From: Aspidiotus rigidus
Taxonomy: Eukaryota > Arthropoda > Insecta > Hemiptera > Diaspididae
Assembly: GCA_035079385.1 (NCBI GenBank)
Contig: JAVHKY010000030.1
Coordinates: 310,001 to 374,000 of the forward strand
Length of the DNA stretch: 64,000 nucleotides
Direction of reading: 5' to 3'
How positions within the stretch are numbered: position 1 is the first letter of the stretch; every line of letters begins with the position of its first letter. Both the position numbers and the translations under genes were made by a program. The notes beneath the pieces were generated by a model. That model ran no database searches. It had not been told where the DNA came from and saw only the letters and a program-made list of their open reading frames with translations. Shown here in pieces: positions 36,540 through 48,235 of this stretch.

Positions 36540-37183
36540 AGTATATCCAGGAGAAGAGGTTTTGACCTAGTTTAGGGACTTCGAAAAAGTTTAGGTATAT
36601 GAAAATCAAACTGTGCTCCCGAAAAGAAACGCAAGCTTTGATTTAGACTTTTGACCTCCGAGCCAGACATATAGACCGAAAACAAGTTGTAGTTCCGAAA
36701 GGGAGGAGACTCTGTTCTAATTTGGGAACTGGGAACAATGCCGACTTCCGACTTATGTACACGAACAGCAAATTGTGATTTTGAGTGGATGGAGAACTCT
36801 GATCCGTAAATTGACATGTTTCTTGTCTTTGCTCTGACCTCTCCTCTCTCCTGCCCGAATTCTAAAATTGTGTGCAGATGACTTTGAGACTTGGAAAAAA
36901 ATTTTCTGGCATAGCCAAATAAATGAAAATCATGTTCCATGTCTTTTATATTTTATCAGTCATCTTGAAATATTTCAGTCTAGGCTTCTACTAGGTCAAG
37001 TGTTCGTGAGATATTATTCGTTTACCCCTTTACCTATCTTGGCGTCGTATAAGTCTTCTATGAGAAATATGAGGTAGCGCGAACTCGCTGTTGTATTGGA
37101 ATGGTATGAGACAATTCAAGTCTAGGGGACTTGGAAAAATTTCGACTATCCAGCCATATATGATAGGAAGAGGGACTTGGAAA
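36540..37183. repeat. Degenerate GACTTGGAAAAATTTCGAC-type minirepeats
   Basis: Scattered short motifs such as 'CGAAAAAG', 'GACTTGGAAAAA' and CCATATATGATAGGAAGAGG (37154-37173) mark the left edge of the interspersed minirepeat family seen up to 61 kb. ORFs here are open by chance. Confidence 0.45.
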
Positions 37184-37688
37184 ATTTTCTAATTATTAAT
37201 TATATTAATTATTTAAATATATTTATTTAATTATTTAAATATTTAATTATTTAATTATTAAATAATTAATTAATTATTTATTATTATTACGCGGGGTCTA
37301 CTCGCGAATTTCTGAATCACCCACGGGGTAGAGATTTTCTAATTATTAATTATATTAATTATTTATTTATTTAATTATTTAATTATTAAATTAATTATTT
37401 AATCATTTATTTATTTAATTACTTAATTATTTAATTATTTAATTATTAATTAATTAATTAATTATTTATTATATTACGCGGGGTGTACTCACGAATTTCT
37501 GAATCACCCACGGGGTAGAGATTTTCTAATTATTAATTATATTAATTATTTAATTATTTATTTATTAAATTAATTATTTAATCATTTATTTATTTAATTA
37601 CTTAATTATTTAATTATTAATTAATTAATTATTTATTATCATTACACGGGGTGTACTCGCGAATTTCTGAATCACCCACGGGGTAGAG
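37184..37688 (+). repeat. Three tandem units of 150-187 bp, AT-rich with a GC-rich tag
   Basis: Units start at 37184, 37334 and 37521, each with ATTTTCTAATTATTAATTAT. Each is a long AATT/ATTT-rich tract followed by a conserved GC-rich tag that includes ACGCGGGGT, ACTCGCGAATTTCTGAATCA and CCCACGGGGTAGAG. Length differences lie in the AT tract only. Confidence 0.9.
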
Positions 37689-37700
37689 ATTTCTCTTGAC

Positions 37701-37721
37701 GGGGGGGGGGGGGGGGGGGGG
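37701..37721 (+). repeat. G homopolymer, 21 bases
   Basis: Uninterrupted run of about 21 G immediately after the tandem array. Such runs can form G-quadruplexes and are also prone to sequencing error. Smaller G or C runs occur at about 38148, 38222, 39186, 49603, 55771 and 55949. Confidence 0.85.
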
Positions 37722-38039
37722 TTGTACTCGCGAGTTTCAAAATCGGGGTCCGGCGAGAGAAAAGACATGGAACATGTCAAAAAAGCTCGATCCTTAAGTC
37801 AATTCTAAAATTTGCGGGCGCATGCTTTCAGATGACCTTGGGACTAATTTCCACCCTCTCCGTTTGGGTGTACCCCTCTTTTAACGGAGAACCTGTTCTA
37901 TCGCGGGTTTTATGAAACATTAGCCATAGGCCCTCCGGCGAAAACTGACTTACGACATCGTCTCCAAAATAGGTCAAGATCACTAATGACTTCATCAAGC
38001 GTTGGGTTTTGGCAGGGAACCTGTTTTATGGGGGGTCGA

Positions 38040-38790
38040 AAAGAACGTCCGTCCCCCTCCTATCATATATAACTTGAGGGCTGGGCCTGTGACGTCACAA
38101 CCTGGTGACGTCACAGATCAGTTTTTAACAGAGAACCTGTTTTTTCGGGGGGGGGGGGGCGGTGGAGAATATTTTTCCAAGTCCCCCTTCTATCAACGAG
38201 GAAACTATTTTTTTTTTTTTTTTGGGGGGGGGGGGTGTTTCGGAGAAGAGTCCGCCGTCCGGCAAAACTCAGAGATCGACTATTTTTTTCCAAGTCTCCT
38301 TCCTATCATCTATAGCTTATGAGGTGGGGCTTAAGACGTCATAATCTGATGACGTCATAAAATTTTTTCTTAAAATTCTCCTCCTATTATATTATATTGC
38401 TCCAAAGTCTGGGCTTCTGATGTCACCATTGGATGAAGTCATAGGGCAGCCTTGTGACGTCACAATCTACATTTTTCAGATCCCACTGCCCTACAAACAT
38501 GTTCCCTGCCACCCCTCGTGTACCTTTGTTAAGGAACCTGTGAGTTTTTCTGAGTCCTTCTCGAATCATATAGCTCCAAAGACCAAGCCTATGATGTCAC
38601 AATTTGATGACGTCATACATTTTTTAGATCCGCGTTTCCCGTAAAACAGGTTTTCTACGACTCCTCGTTCAACTGCGTTAAAGAACCTGTGATTTTTTTC
38701 CCCAAATTCCTCACTTATTATATGTCGCTCCAAAGGCTTGGCCTATGACGTCACAATTTTTTCGAAAAATGTGCCGTGCGCCGTCCATTC
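38040..38790 (+). repeat. Array of units with paired TGACGTCA palindromes
   Basis: Repeated segments of the form 'CCTATCATATATNAC...TGACGTCACAACCTGGTGACGTCA'. TGACGTCA occurs at 38090, 38106, 38350, 38455, 38608 and 38747. Most have a second complete or one-off copy (AGACGTCA, TGATGTCA, TGAAGTCA) about 15 bp away. Between them recur 'GGAACCTGTTTT' and 'TCCTATTATAT' motifs. No coding potential. Confidence 0.75.
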
Positions 38791-38906
38791 AAATCCTGAA
38801 GAGAGGTGACTCTGGTCTAGTTTTGAAACTCGAAAAAATATCGACTACCGATTTACATATAAAGATCAACAGCAAGTTTTGGTTTTGAAAGGGAGTGAGC
38901 TTTTGA

Positions 38907-39235
38907 AGATTTTGAAAAATGTTGACTTTCTGAGTACATTTGAGAGGGGATGATGGAAACATTCCGACTTTTGCCGAGGTCCATGGGCGTTGGTTGCTTT
39001 GACCTAAATCGGGGATTCGGAAAAATGTGGACTTTTGAGATATGTACAAAGAGGTCGATGGGACTTGAAAACATCCTGACTTCTGTCACGGTCCAACCTG
39101 CAAATTATAACTCCAAAAAAGAATGAGAGCTTCAACCTAGTTTCGAGTTTTGGAAAAATATTGACTTTTGAAGTACGTACAATGAGGGGGGGGGGGGGAC
39201 TTGAAAACATTCAGACTTCCGTCATCCAAAAAGGA
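38907..39235 (+). repeat. Tandem units of ~110-130 bp
   Basis: Three related units begin near 38911, 39019 and 39152 with GGAAAAATGTTGACTTTTGA-like sequence. Each continues with GTACAT.GAGGGG, ACTTGAAAACATTC.GACTT and a GTC..GGTCC end. The third contains a G run at about 39186. Confidence 0.7.
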
Positions 39236-39339
39236 GAAGGGAGCTGTGTCATAGTTTGGGATGTTGACGATTTTAACGTTACGATTTACGCGAGAAATTG
39301 AAATAAACCAAAATTTTGTAATCTGTTTTCTGGAAAAAG

Positions 39340-39632
39340 CAGGGGAACACTCCGACCTACAGTTGAAATTTAAGCCAATTTCTACCCTCAAGCTATACTT
39401 ATCACGAGGGGATACAGAAAAACTTGAGGCTTTCTCGACGAAGTTGCTTAAGAGAAGCATTCCACCTCTTCATTCTTCTTTCTCCCACTCCTATCTCAGA
39501 ATTTTTTCAGACGAGCTCGAGCAAATTCATGTCGTTCAGCGTGTACTAAGTTTTTATTCCCCCTTTCTCCTCGAGTACAAAGTCAACTAGTTTTGGATTG
39601 GTACTTTGTTTTAAAATCTAGAGCAGCAATCC
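39340..39632 (+). repeat. Dispersed repeat family 2, copy A
   Basis: About 290 bp matching 60439-60750 throughout. Both copies start GGGAACACTC, pass through TTCCACCTCTTC, TCCTATCTC.GAATT.TTTC and GAGTTTTTATT-like blocks, and end GAATTGGTACTTTGTTT... then GCAGCAATCCAACTG. The spacing is collinear. Short ORFs inside are not conserved between the copies, which argues against coding. Confidence 0.8.
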
Positions 39633-41512
39633 AACTGTCATCCCATGATCGTTATCTGACCTGAATCCTTGTTCGTAGATCGTTTGCGCCAGACGATAAT
39701 CGAACAAAAGAATCGATTTTCACCTTGCGACGTATAGCTGTTCGTTACCTTTTAAAGTAGGTCTGTCACGCCATGTCGTATAGTTCGCAACCCTTCTTGA
39801 ACGGGTTTGCAACAGCTATAAACTACGAGAAAAAAAAAAAAAAAACAATGAACTGGATCAGCCTGCGGTATGAAAAAATTACAGCGAGAGCTAGGTATAT
39901 GCGTAAAAAAAAGGGAGAAGGAAGATGTACACACTCGGTACATCCAGACGTATTAAATTTAAATAATGATTCGCAGTCAAATAATAGTGTGTAGAATTAT
40001 ATAACCAATTGTTACCGCGGCTGCGACTGGCTATTGGCCAATAGGTGTACTGCACTACTTCGCCCTAGAAGAGATAAGGCGAATGAGACGATGAAAAAGA
40101 GGGAACGTCTCAAAATGAAGAGAAGGAGGTAAGCGCATTCTTCGTAGCCAGACGCATCAATTTAGCGACCTGGCTACAACTTTTTGCATAGTAACAACGA
40201 AGACGACATTGAAAACATTCCATTTTTCTCTTGTATCTGATGCTGAATTACTTATTGTTATTCGTCGTTGTACAGTAGATGTACACAACGTGTATAGCTG
40301 CGAGTCTTCATAAAGTATAAACTTGGGTCACACTGTTCTCATTGCAGCCGGACAGGTTAAGGTGATTAGGAACGAGCTAATGTATACTTGAGTATAACTC
40401 TGACTTCACTCGATGTTAATTTATTATTGATGAACAGAAGTTCAATGCTAATGGGGAGAGGAGAAACCCTATAATTGGGTTGTGTACAGTGTGCATTTAC
40501 TTTGAAGCGGACGTTTCTAAACTACGTATAAAGGTCGATTTGATGAGAGATTTTGGTAAAACAAAAAAAAAAAATCTTAATTGGCATGCACATTACTGAG
40601 GTGTTCTCATTCTCCGAATGTCGGAAATTATTTTTAACCGAGGAGCAGCTGTTTCAATGGTGTCTCTGGTGTTCTTTGCTCGTATAAGTCAACATGAAAG
40701 GGGTACTTCCTGTCCAGCCCGAACCGGCCCAGCCTTCCCTTAGAGACAAGGTGCTTTAGATGTAGTGAGAAAAAAAAGTTCGGTTGATGGGTACTTCGCT
40801 AGACGGACAAAAACGTTCTTTACATTCTGATATCCTATATGTGTGCGTTTCTTGGTGAAGTTTTATAACCAATCGTTTCGTGTGACGTTCCTCGAAATTT
40901 GAATTGTGATACATTTTGAAGAAAAAATTTTTCGTTAGCTTGGATTTGCAGATGTCTTAGTACTGATCAGGTTGCGGTAATTCTATGTTTTAAGAAAATT
41001 TTGCGAATCATTGAATAAACAAATTTCTGTAAATGACCATTATCAAAATATGTGTATTTTAGATACTCTAAAAAATTTGGCCCCGTCGTTTCCAACGTGG
41101 CGTCATTCTTGAAGGCGATCGTCATTAAATCAAAAGACAAAGAAGCTCTAATGCCATTTCAATGTTGCCTGGCGTTTGCTATGGTTGCCTAGGACTGCCT
41201 ACTGTGAACAACGTCCACTATTAGTGCGGCAAAGTGAGTTTTTGAGAGGACGCCAGTTAAACTTCGCTTAGGACTTACAGCCTAGAAAGTCCATCGAAAG
41301 TCTTTTTTGGCTCTGTGTCGTACCCTTATCAAGACCTCCTCAAAAAAAGTCAAATTTGTTTTTTTTTCCTACGTTTTTTTTATTTTTCTGGAGAAATATG
41401 GATTTAAGAGAGCAAATACCTCAGTACAAAAATACTCTATGTAAAATTTACAAGGAAAAAGCTCTCTTGTGATTTTTCAATTAATACAACGCGAATGGAG
41501 TCAGTGCGAGTG
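39633..41512. other. Stretch without recognised genes
   Basis: Includes a poly(A) tract near 39830-39845 and short A/T runs. No family-like ORF and no clear repeat. Confidence 0.35.
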
Positions 41513-43020
41513 ATCCACATGGGGAGAAGGTCACATTTTGCAGTTTTTCCTTTGTAGCTCATTTTTTAAACATTTTATCAAAAAATGTTTCGGGTAAAAG
41601 TTGTAGCCCACAAAATTCCCTACAAAAAAGATTCTTACGACTTTTCTCTTAAAAGGGATATGGGAGGCGAGATAATAATTGCTGAATGTCAGTATAATAT
41701 TTTTTTATTACACTATGGAATGTAGTCGCGCTAGATGTGACATCACTCCCTGATGGTTGCGCTAGGGCTCAATATCTGATGGGTGTTTGTAGACGCCGTT
41801 TTGTGTGCAAAAAGATTTTTTACCCATAAGAGCCCATCTTCAATTCTTATTTTTCAATGAAAGGATGCCTCGAGAACGGCCCGATAGATTTTTTTGAAAT
41901 GACCCGCGTTGGAAAGGAAATTTTATGGACAATCGACGATCTTCTTTTCGATTTTTCTCTAAAAGAATTATTTTTCGAGTTATCGGCGGTTTTTTACCCG
42001 AGTGCTCACAAACCAATTTAACAAGTGGCAAGCGCAGGTGTTTGGGAAAAGAGACGCATTTCATCTGAGTTTCATTTATTAATTGATAAGTCAGAAAATA
42101 ATGCTTTAAAAAAAAAATCGAAGAGAAGATCGTTGATTTTCCATAAAATTTCCTTTACAACGCGGGTCCTTTCAAAAAAATCCATCGAGTTGTTCTCGAA
42201 TTAACCTTCATTGAAAAACAAGAATTTAACAAGGGCTCTTACGGGGGAAAAATTATTTTTGCACCCAAAATGACGTTCGCGAATACCCATCAGATATAAA
42301 GCCCTAGTTGCGCGATCCTTCCAATTACCCTCGGCTGATGATGGTATAATTCAGGACTGCTTAGCTAAGCCGAAGCCATTAGCTGTTAACCGTCAGCCGA
42401 GTAATTTTCTTCTAAAATTAGTTAGCTGTTTGTTAGCTAATGAAATCACGTTAGCCATTTGCTTAGCCGATAGCTATTCAAATTGGAATCGCTAACGGCT
42501 AATATTTTCTCTTCCCCACACCTCACTGCTCCACATTGGAGTGACCTCCTCCCCTACTTTCAGCCGTTAGCTTATCGCCGTTAGCAATTCTACATTAGCC
42601 CAAAATTAGCTAGTTGGGTTAGCCGTTAGCTGGTAGCCGAAGCCAATCAATTTGAAAAGTTAGCTTTTAGCTAAGTTTTTAGCCAATACAATTGGCTAAG
42701 CAACCCTGGTATAATTATTATAATGATTATATGAGCAATAAAAACCCCCAACCAGCGGTGCAGTGTAGACGTAGTGCTATAGTAGAAGAGTAGATGTTGA
42801 TACCAACCCACCTAGAAAATATATATTTACACTGAGATTCAGGGGCTATTATCTCGCCTTTTATCGCTCTAATCAGAAAAGTCATAAGAATCCTTTTTGT
42901 ACAAAATTTTGTGGGCTACAACTTTTTACCCGAAACATTTTTTGATAAATTGCTTACAAAATGAGCTACAGAGGAAAAACTGCAAAATGTGACCTTCTCC
43001 CCCATGTGGATCAGTCAGCA
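41513..43020. mobile_element. Large fold-back (palindromic) element, ~550-bp arms
   Basis: The left arm (41513-~42060) and right arm (~42090-43020) are imperfect inverted copies. Outer ends are TGATCCACATGGGGAGAAGG against the reverse complement near 43000-43011, and AAAAAATGTTTCGGGTAAAA against its complement near 42930-42950. Inner ends include CTCGAGAACGG/GTTCTCGAATT and the CGCGTTGGAAAGGAAATTTT pairing near 41910/42160. A ~45-bp AT-rich loop separates them. The right arm is split by a hAT MITE (42352-42708). No ORF. Arm motifs resemble dispersed family 1, so they may share ancestry. Confidence 0.85.
42352..42708. mobile_element. hAT-type MITE nested in the fold-back element
   Basis: A 357-bp element with TIRs CAGGACTGCTTAGC and (right end, reverse complement) CAGGGTTGCTTAGC. 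It is flanked by a perfect 8-bp duplication GTATAATT (42344-42351 and 42709-42716). The interior is filled with GTTAGC/GCTAAC-like short repeats, which often serve as subterminal transposase sites in hAT elements. It carries no gene. Confidence 0.95.
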
Positions 43021-43171
43021 CAAGGGGCATGGACTCGGTATTTCAGTATGTTATTTGGAACCTCATGATATATTTTTACAAAAAATCAGCTTATTAAGAC
43101 TAATTCCACTATAGTTCATCTTTTTTCATACTTCTTTCACCGTACCTACCATTGATCTGAAAATTGAAATA

Positions 43172-44022
43172 GACTGAGTTATTTGTGTTGACAAAAATAT
43201 CGATTGAGATCAATTTGTTTGGATTTGTTTGGCAAGAGTACTTTTTCTGCAAGAAATGTCCAACAAGCAATTCGGCTCCCGTAAGAAATACATGCGGAAC
43301 AAAGATCACGAAGCAACCAGACATGAAAAATAATAAGGTGAAAAATTTTTTTAGCGGGCAACCCGCTATCTTGTTTGTTGGGGGTACTTCCAGGAAATCG
43401 CGTGCACGAGCGAGGTTGATGACGTCACAAAGAGGGAAGCGGGCTTAGAAAAATGCCAACTCTCGAACTATATATGATGGGAGGGGGACTTGGAAAGACG
43501 ACGGCTTCTTTGAAATTGCGGCGCGTTCAAATTGTCACGTCATGATTTTCGGGATTTTGAAAACCTTCAGGCTCTAAACGACTCGGGACAGCGGGTTCCC
43601 CGCTGCCATTGAAATCCTGCAATGGCAGCTAATTTTTTTGAGATTGTCACCAAAAACCAACTCGATAGATTTGAATTATAAAATAATATTCCCTGTATCA
43701 TTTCTTATAATAAATTGGTAACCTGATGATCTTTGCTCCGGATGTATTTCTTATGGGCAGGGGTGAGATCCCAAATAAAAAAAATACGGGTTCTTTTCGA
43801 ATCTGGATCTCGCTGAAGAAAAAAATACAGTATCTTCTTGGATCCGGATCTCAGACCCCAGAAATAAAGGATCGGATCCGGATCCCGTTTCGGATATGCG
43901 TTTCGGGTCTCAGCCCTGCTTATGGGAGCCGAATTGCTCGTTGGACAGATTTCCTGCAGAATGAGTACTCTTGCCAAATGAATCGATCTCTGTTATCAGT
44001 AAGTGACGTCACAATAACTTGG
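43172..44022. mobile_element. Inverted-repeat element, same family as 12010-12390
   Basis: The left arm starts AGACTGAGTTATTTGTG (43172) and includes CAAGAGTACTTTTTCTGCAA and GTCCAACAAGCAATTCGGCT. The right arm (43718-44022) carries their reverse complements, ending near CACAATAACTTGGTC. The right arm is interrupted by a hAT MITE (43758-43918). The ~390-bp spacer between arms contains TGACGTCA and a GGGAGGGGGACTTGG minirepeat. Confidence 0.75.
43758..43918. mobile_element. hAT-type MITE, 161 bp, perfect 8-bp target duplication
   Basis: TIRs CAGGGGTGAGATCCC and (right, reverse complement) CAGGGCTGAGACCC, flanked by CTTATGGG at 43750-43757 and 43919-43926. The host sequence reads through once the element and one duplication are set aside, as shown by the uninterrupted inverted copy at 43190-43322. 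Interior is rich in GGATC/GATCC. Confidence 0.95.
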
Positions 44023-44298
44023 TCAATTGTAGTCTTGATCTAAATTAGACGTGGATTCGGGTTGTATTGAGGTATTTTCGTTGTAGAATGCGCGGTTCGC
44101 AAGACAAATCGAAAAACCCGCGATTTTAGGGTCGGCACGCGTCGAAATAGTCGACACTACCGAAATTATCTGTTTCTTCTTCAACTCATCTGAAACGCTG
44201 ACGTCACCGTCGGGTGAATCGTATCCTGAGGAGTCTCGCGGCTTCTGTGTGTTATCAATTCGCCAATAAAGGCAGAGCTGCTATACAGAATTTTTTTG

Positions 44299-45322
44299 AA
44301 TATCGTCACGTTTTGGTCCATCCTGCTGGTACTAGGCTCTCTTTTAGGCCAATCATCTTCCACCTCTCTTCAGCCTAAATTGTCTCAAGTTTCCCGGATG
44401 ACGCGTCACATCCTTCCTCTAACAAATTATCTTCCTCTCGCCTTATCCGTCAGTTCGAAATTTGTTGTTGAGCTCCGATATCGCCGTTTTGGTGCACCCT
44501 GCTGATGTGAGGCTCTCTTTTGAACCAACCATCCTCCACCTCTCTTTAACCTAAATTGCTTCCAGTCCTCCGGATGACGTCACTCCCTTCCGCCCGCCTT
44601 ACCCGTCAGTTTGAAATTTGTCGTGGAGCTCCGATATCGTCACGTTTTGGTGCATACTGCCTATATGCAGGGTGACTACAGCCCTATAAATCCAGTAAAC
44701 CCTATAAAAGTCCATTGATTTCATTTCTGACTCAATAAAAAATTGAAATTTGAATTCGGTGATTGAGTGAGATTTTTTCTGCAATTTTGATGGTATTCCA
44801 AGGTGAATTTCCAAGTTCGAAGCAGGTTCAGATCCCTGACACCGTCTCTCTGCTACTTTTGTGGCCCACCCTTTAAAAGCCCTTTGAAAGTCCAACATTT
44901 TTAATTTTTGAATTCAGTAGACACCCTCAATTATCTTCCACTTATCTTTGGCCTAAAATGTCTCAAATCGTCTAGTAGATGACGTCGCGTCACACCCTTT
45001 CTCTAGGTAGCTATCTTCACTTCAAAATTTGTCGTGGAGCTCTGATGTAGCCGTTTTGGTGCACCCTGCTGATATGAGGCTCTCTTTTGAGACAATCATC
45101 CTCCACCTCTCTTTAGCCTAAATTGTCTCAAGTCCTCCAGAAGACGTCTCACACTTCCCCTCCCCTTGTCCGTCAGTTCAAAATTTCTCTTGGAGCACCA
45201 ATATCGCCACGTTTTGGTCCACCCTGCTGATACTAGGCTCTATTTTAGGCCAATCATCTTCCACCTCTCTTCAACCTGAATTGTTTCAAACCCTTTAGAT
45301 GACGTAACGCCCTTCCTCTTTA
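44299..45322 (+). repeat. Five tandem copies of a ~157-175-bp unit
   Basis: Units start near 44299, 44476, 44634, 45039 and 45197. Shared blocks are CGTTTTGGT.CA.CCTGCTGAT, AGGCTCTCTTTT, CATC.TCCACCTCTCTT, CCTAAATTG, GATGACGT and TCAGTT.GAAATTTGT. The third unit is interrupted by about 260 bp (44668-44928) with CAGGGTGACTAC/GTAGACACCCTC ends, perhaps an old insertion. Confidence 0.85.
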
Positions 45323-47798
45323 TCAATTTAGGCCAAATATTCTTTAAAATCCTTCCGCGAAGGTTAGGTTGCCGGACAGACAAACGGCTGGATTCGGACG
45401 TCCCTGGTGGGAATTGAGGGTTCGAAACATTTCTTTTCAAAATTTGGTTTTGTTAAACACCTTGTGTGGCTTGAATGGAGTACGGTTATTAATATATCAT
45501 TTCTTAAATGGAAAGGAGTGAGCTTCTGGAAATGAGCTATAAAACCCAAGTACAAGTAGCCAACGTCCTCTCCTTCTTGTATTGTGAATGTTTGAAAGTT
45601 TCTTCCCCGGATCTAGTGGTTCATTTTTGTGTTCGATCACAATGTCTAACTTCACGAAAACAAAAAATATTCTTTTTCAGATTTACCGATAGAAAAGGAG
45701 GCCATGCCTGACGAAATTGCTCTACATCCTTCTTATCTATACATGCACCATTAATTATGATGTTAATAAGATGAATTTTGACGTAGAATTTAGTCGGCAA
45801 ATGAGAAATCTACATACTGCTCTCCTACGTGCCGGTAAACCTATATGAGTTCTTTTATAGCCCTGTAATCGACCTATAAGTTGAAATAAATCTGTTTCAA
45901 CCTGGTTTACTATCACCGTTTAACCTCAACACTAATAATGTATAAGAAACGAACTGCCGAACATGTACGTATATAATATACAACTTTTATCTTTCAAGTT
46001 ACGAGAAGGCAGGCGGCAGCGTTAGTAAATGAAAGAGGGGAGTATATAAACCGGCAAAATGTGTTTGTAGGTCCTCTCTTATCGTTTGTGCACCCACTAT
46101 ATAGTCCGCACTCACAGTCGGACAATTTACATAAATACCAAGTGTCCGTTTAATGCTAACCGCTATTATATTTTACTCGGCGAGTGCATCAGTATAATAA
46201 GTGTATCACACAACTTTTCAAGAGAGAGAGGGGGCAGTAACGTCCCGGCTACATGAGACTAGTAGAGAGCGTCATCGTTTGTCGTTAGCGTACACACAGT
46301 GTGTTCCTGAGATGAAGAAGGAAAAATGAAGGGCTAAACAATGATAAACGTACGGTGTAAGGTCGATAATGCGTAAGTAGATCGAATAATAATGAATTTC
46401 CGGAAAGTACTCTCGAGTATGCCATTTTGTCGTTACGACAACGGAGATTTCTAGAGCTGTATTTATATAGTTGGAACGATCGCGAGAGAAAGAAATAGAC
46501 GTTATTAGATTGTAACCTTATTATTTGGGAAAGGGAGACGTTTCTCATTCGAACTCGTTGAATCCAGCTGCGAGTGAAACGTTAAATTCTTGCACGCGTT
46601 ACACGGAATTAATTTTTGACCGGTGCGCATCGGGTATTGAAGATGGAATTTTTAGTAGAAATTTTTCAAATTTTGAAAATTAGAAGGTTGAATCAGTGGC
46701 AGACCTCTGAAAGATTTTTAGGCAGAAAGAAAATTTCTAGTAAGAATATCTGCGGGCTTAGCTCTGGTGTGCGGATTCTCAACGATTACAATTGGGCTGC
46801 AGTCGTGACTGTGGTCGTGACTCCTCCTTCAACGCATGTCTGAATAGAAGTGGATGTCAGAAGAGGAAGGAAACTAGGAAGACTCACTTCTGTAGATTAT
46901 TCTAAAAATTCGTTTTCTTGTCTGTCATTTTCATTATTCTTTGATATCAAAATAGTAAAGATAAACGCTTGACCACGAGATTTCAATACGTTCTGATGCG
47001 AGTCATTCTATTGGAAATTTTAAGGAGAATTAAAGTATCCAGGTGTATGCGAGGGGCTTAGAGAAAATTCGACTTTCGCGATGTATAAAAGAAAAGGGGG
47101 ATCCGACCACTTCACCGAAAGATTTTTCACCGAGCAAGTCTTTTTGAAGGACTACGTACACATCACCGACAGGAAAGTTTACCTGTCAGGTTTTTTTTTC
47201 ACCGTCAGGAAAGTTCATCTTCCTTTTTTGAGTTCATCGACACCGACGACGAAATTCACCTTTTTCAATCAGCTGTTCGACTTTTATTTGACGCTTTGAT
47301 ATACCAAATTTTATTCATAAAATTAAATATGTATGTAGATGATAATTCAATGAAGAAAATTTATTTAATTAAAATATTAATATTCATAAATCAAATTATT
47401 TTATTTTATTTTATTTTTATTTTCAAAATTAAATTTAATTAAAATATAAGAATAATAATACTCGAAAATATAAAAAATAATATAAAATTTAATTTTATTA
47501 AATAAAATATCAAAAATAAAATTATTAAATTAATTTTTTATTATTATTAAACTCGAATTAAACTGATTAATCAACTTCATTAATAAAAATCATTTCTTCT
47601 ATCTGGTGAATTATCTGTAGGTGAATTTTAATCGGTGAATTTTGTCAGGTGAAAAATCTTTCGGTGAAACACCCTAATCGCAAGAAAAGGCAGGCTTGAA
47701 AAATTTCCACTCAGAAGTTATAAATGTCGATTGAAAGGGGAATTTGAGAAAATCTCGATTTTTGAGCTGTATAGAGAATTGAGACCCCCTTAACGATG
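45323..47798. other. Mostly unremarkable intergenic DNA
   Basis: No recognised genes. A TATATAG motif near 46099 followed by a CACAGTC and a GAGAGAGAG tract near 46221 gives 46.0-46.3 kb a promoter-like look, but no coding exon follows. Between 47330 and 47560 the sequence is almost pure A/T. Confidence 0.3.
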
Positions 47799-47875
47799 TT
47801 AAACGAGGAACATAGGGATCCTGTTCTATGGGTCGAATTTGTTTTAGTAATGAGATTTATAGGAGAAACCACTAT
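47799..47875 (+). repeat. Dispersed repeat family 3 (CCTGTTCTATGGGTCGAAT), copy A
   Basis: Matches 58203-58262 and 60054-60115. The shared core is AACGAGGAAC, then CCTGTTCTATGGGTCGAATT, then GGTTTTGGTATTGAG-like sequence. Partial cores recur at about 37888, 38016, 38128 and 55510 (AGGGAACCTGTTTTATGG). Confidence 0.7.
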
Positions 47876-48009
47876 TAAAAAAACACACTATCAATTCGAC
47901 CTCTAGAGTAGTGTGGAACTGAATTGAGAAAACACCAATTTTATGTATATTATGACAAGAATTTAAAATTTTTCAAGTCCTTCCTATCATACAAAGAAGG
48001 AAGAAAGAG

Positions 48010-48132
48010 CGAGTGAACGAGAGAAAGAAAGAAACTAAAGAAATAAATTAATTAAATAATTTAATAAATGAGTAAATAAATAAGGAAATGAATAAATAAA
48101 TCAATAAATCAATAAATAAATAAATGAATGAA

Positions 48133-48203
<71 letters not shown>

Positions 48204-48235
48204 GTAAATAAATAAATGAATAAATTAATTGAAAA
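48010..48235 (+). repeat. (TAAA)n tetranucleotide microsatellite
   Basis: Long run of TAAA units, nearly perfect from about 48140 to 48200 and degenerate on both sides. A second short run of about seven units is at 58802-58832. Confidence 0.9.

Noticed and set aside
39137..39590. ORFs of 107-109 codons on both strands
   Set aside because: They lie in tandem and dispersed repeats, and the duplicate copy at 60.4-60.75 kb does not preserve the frames.
44668..44928. Fourth hAT MITE with CAGGGTG/CACCCTC ends
   Set aside because: The end match is imperfect and the flanking 8-mers (CCTATATG and AATTATCT) do not match. Kept only as a possible old insertion.
46080..46140. Core promoter (TATATAG plus initiator)
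   Set aside because: Spacing between TATA-like and initiator-like sequences is too short and no exon follows.
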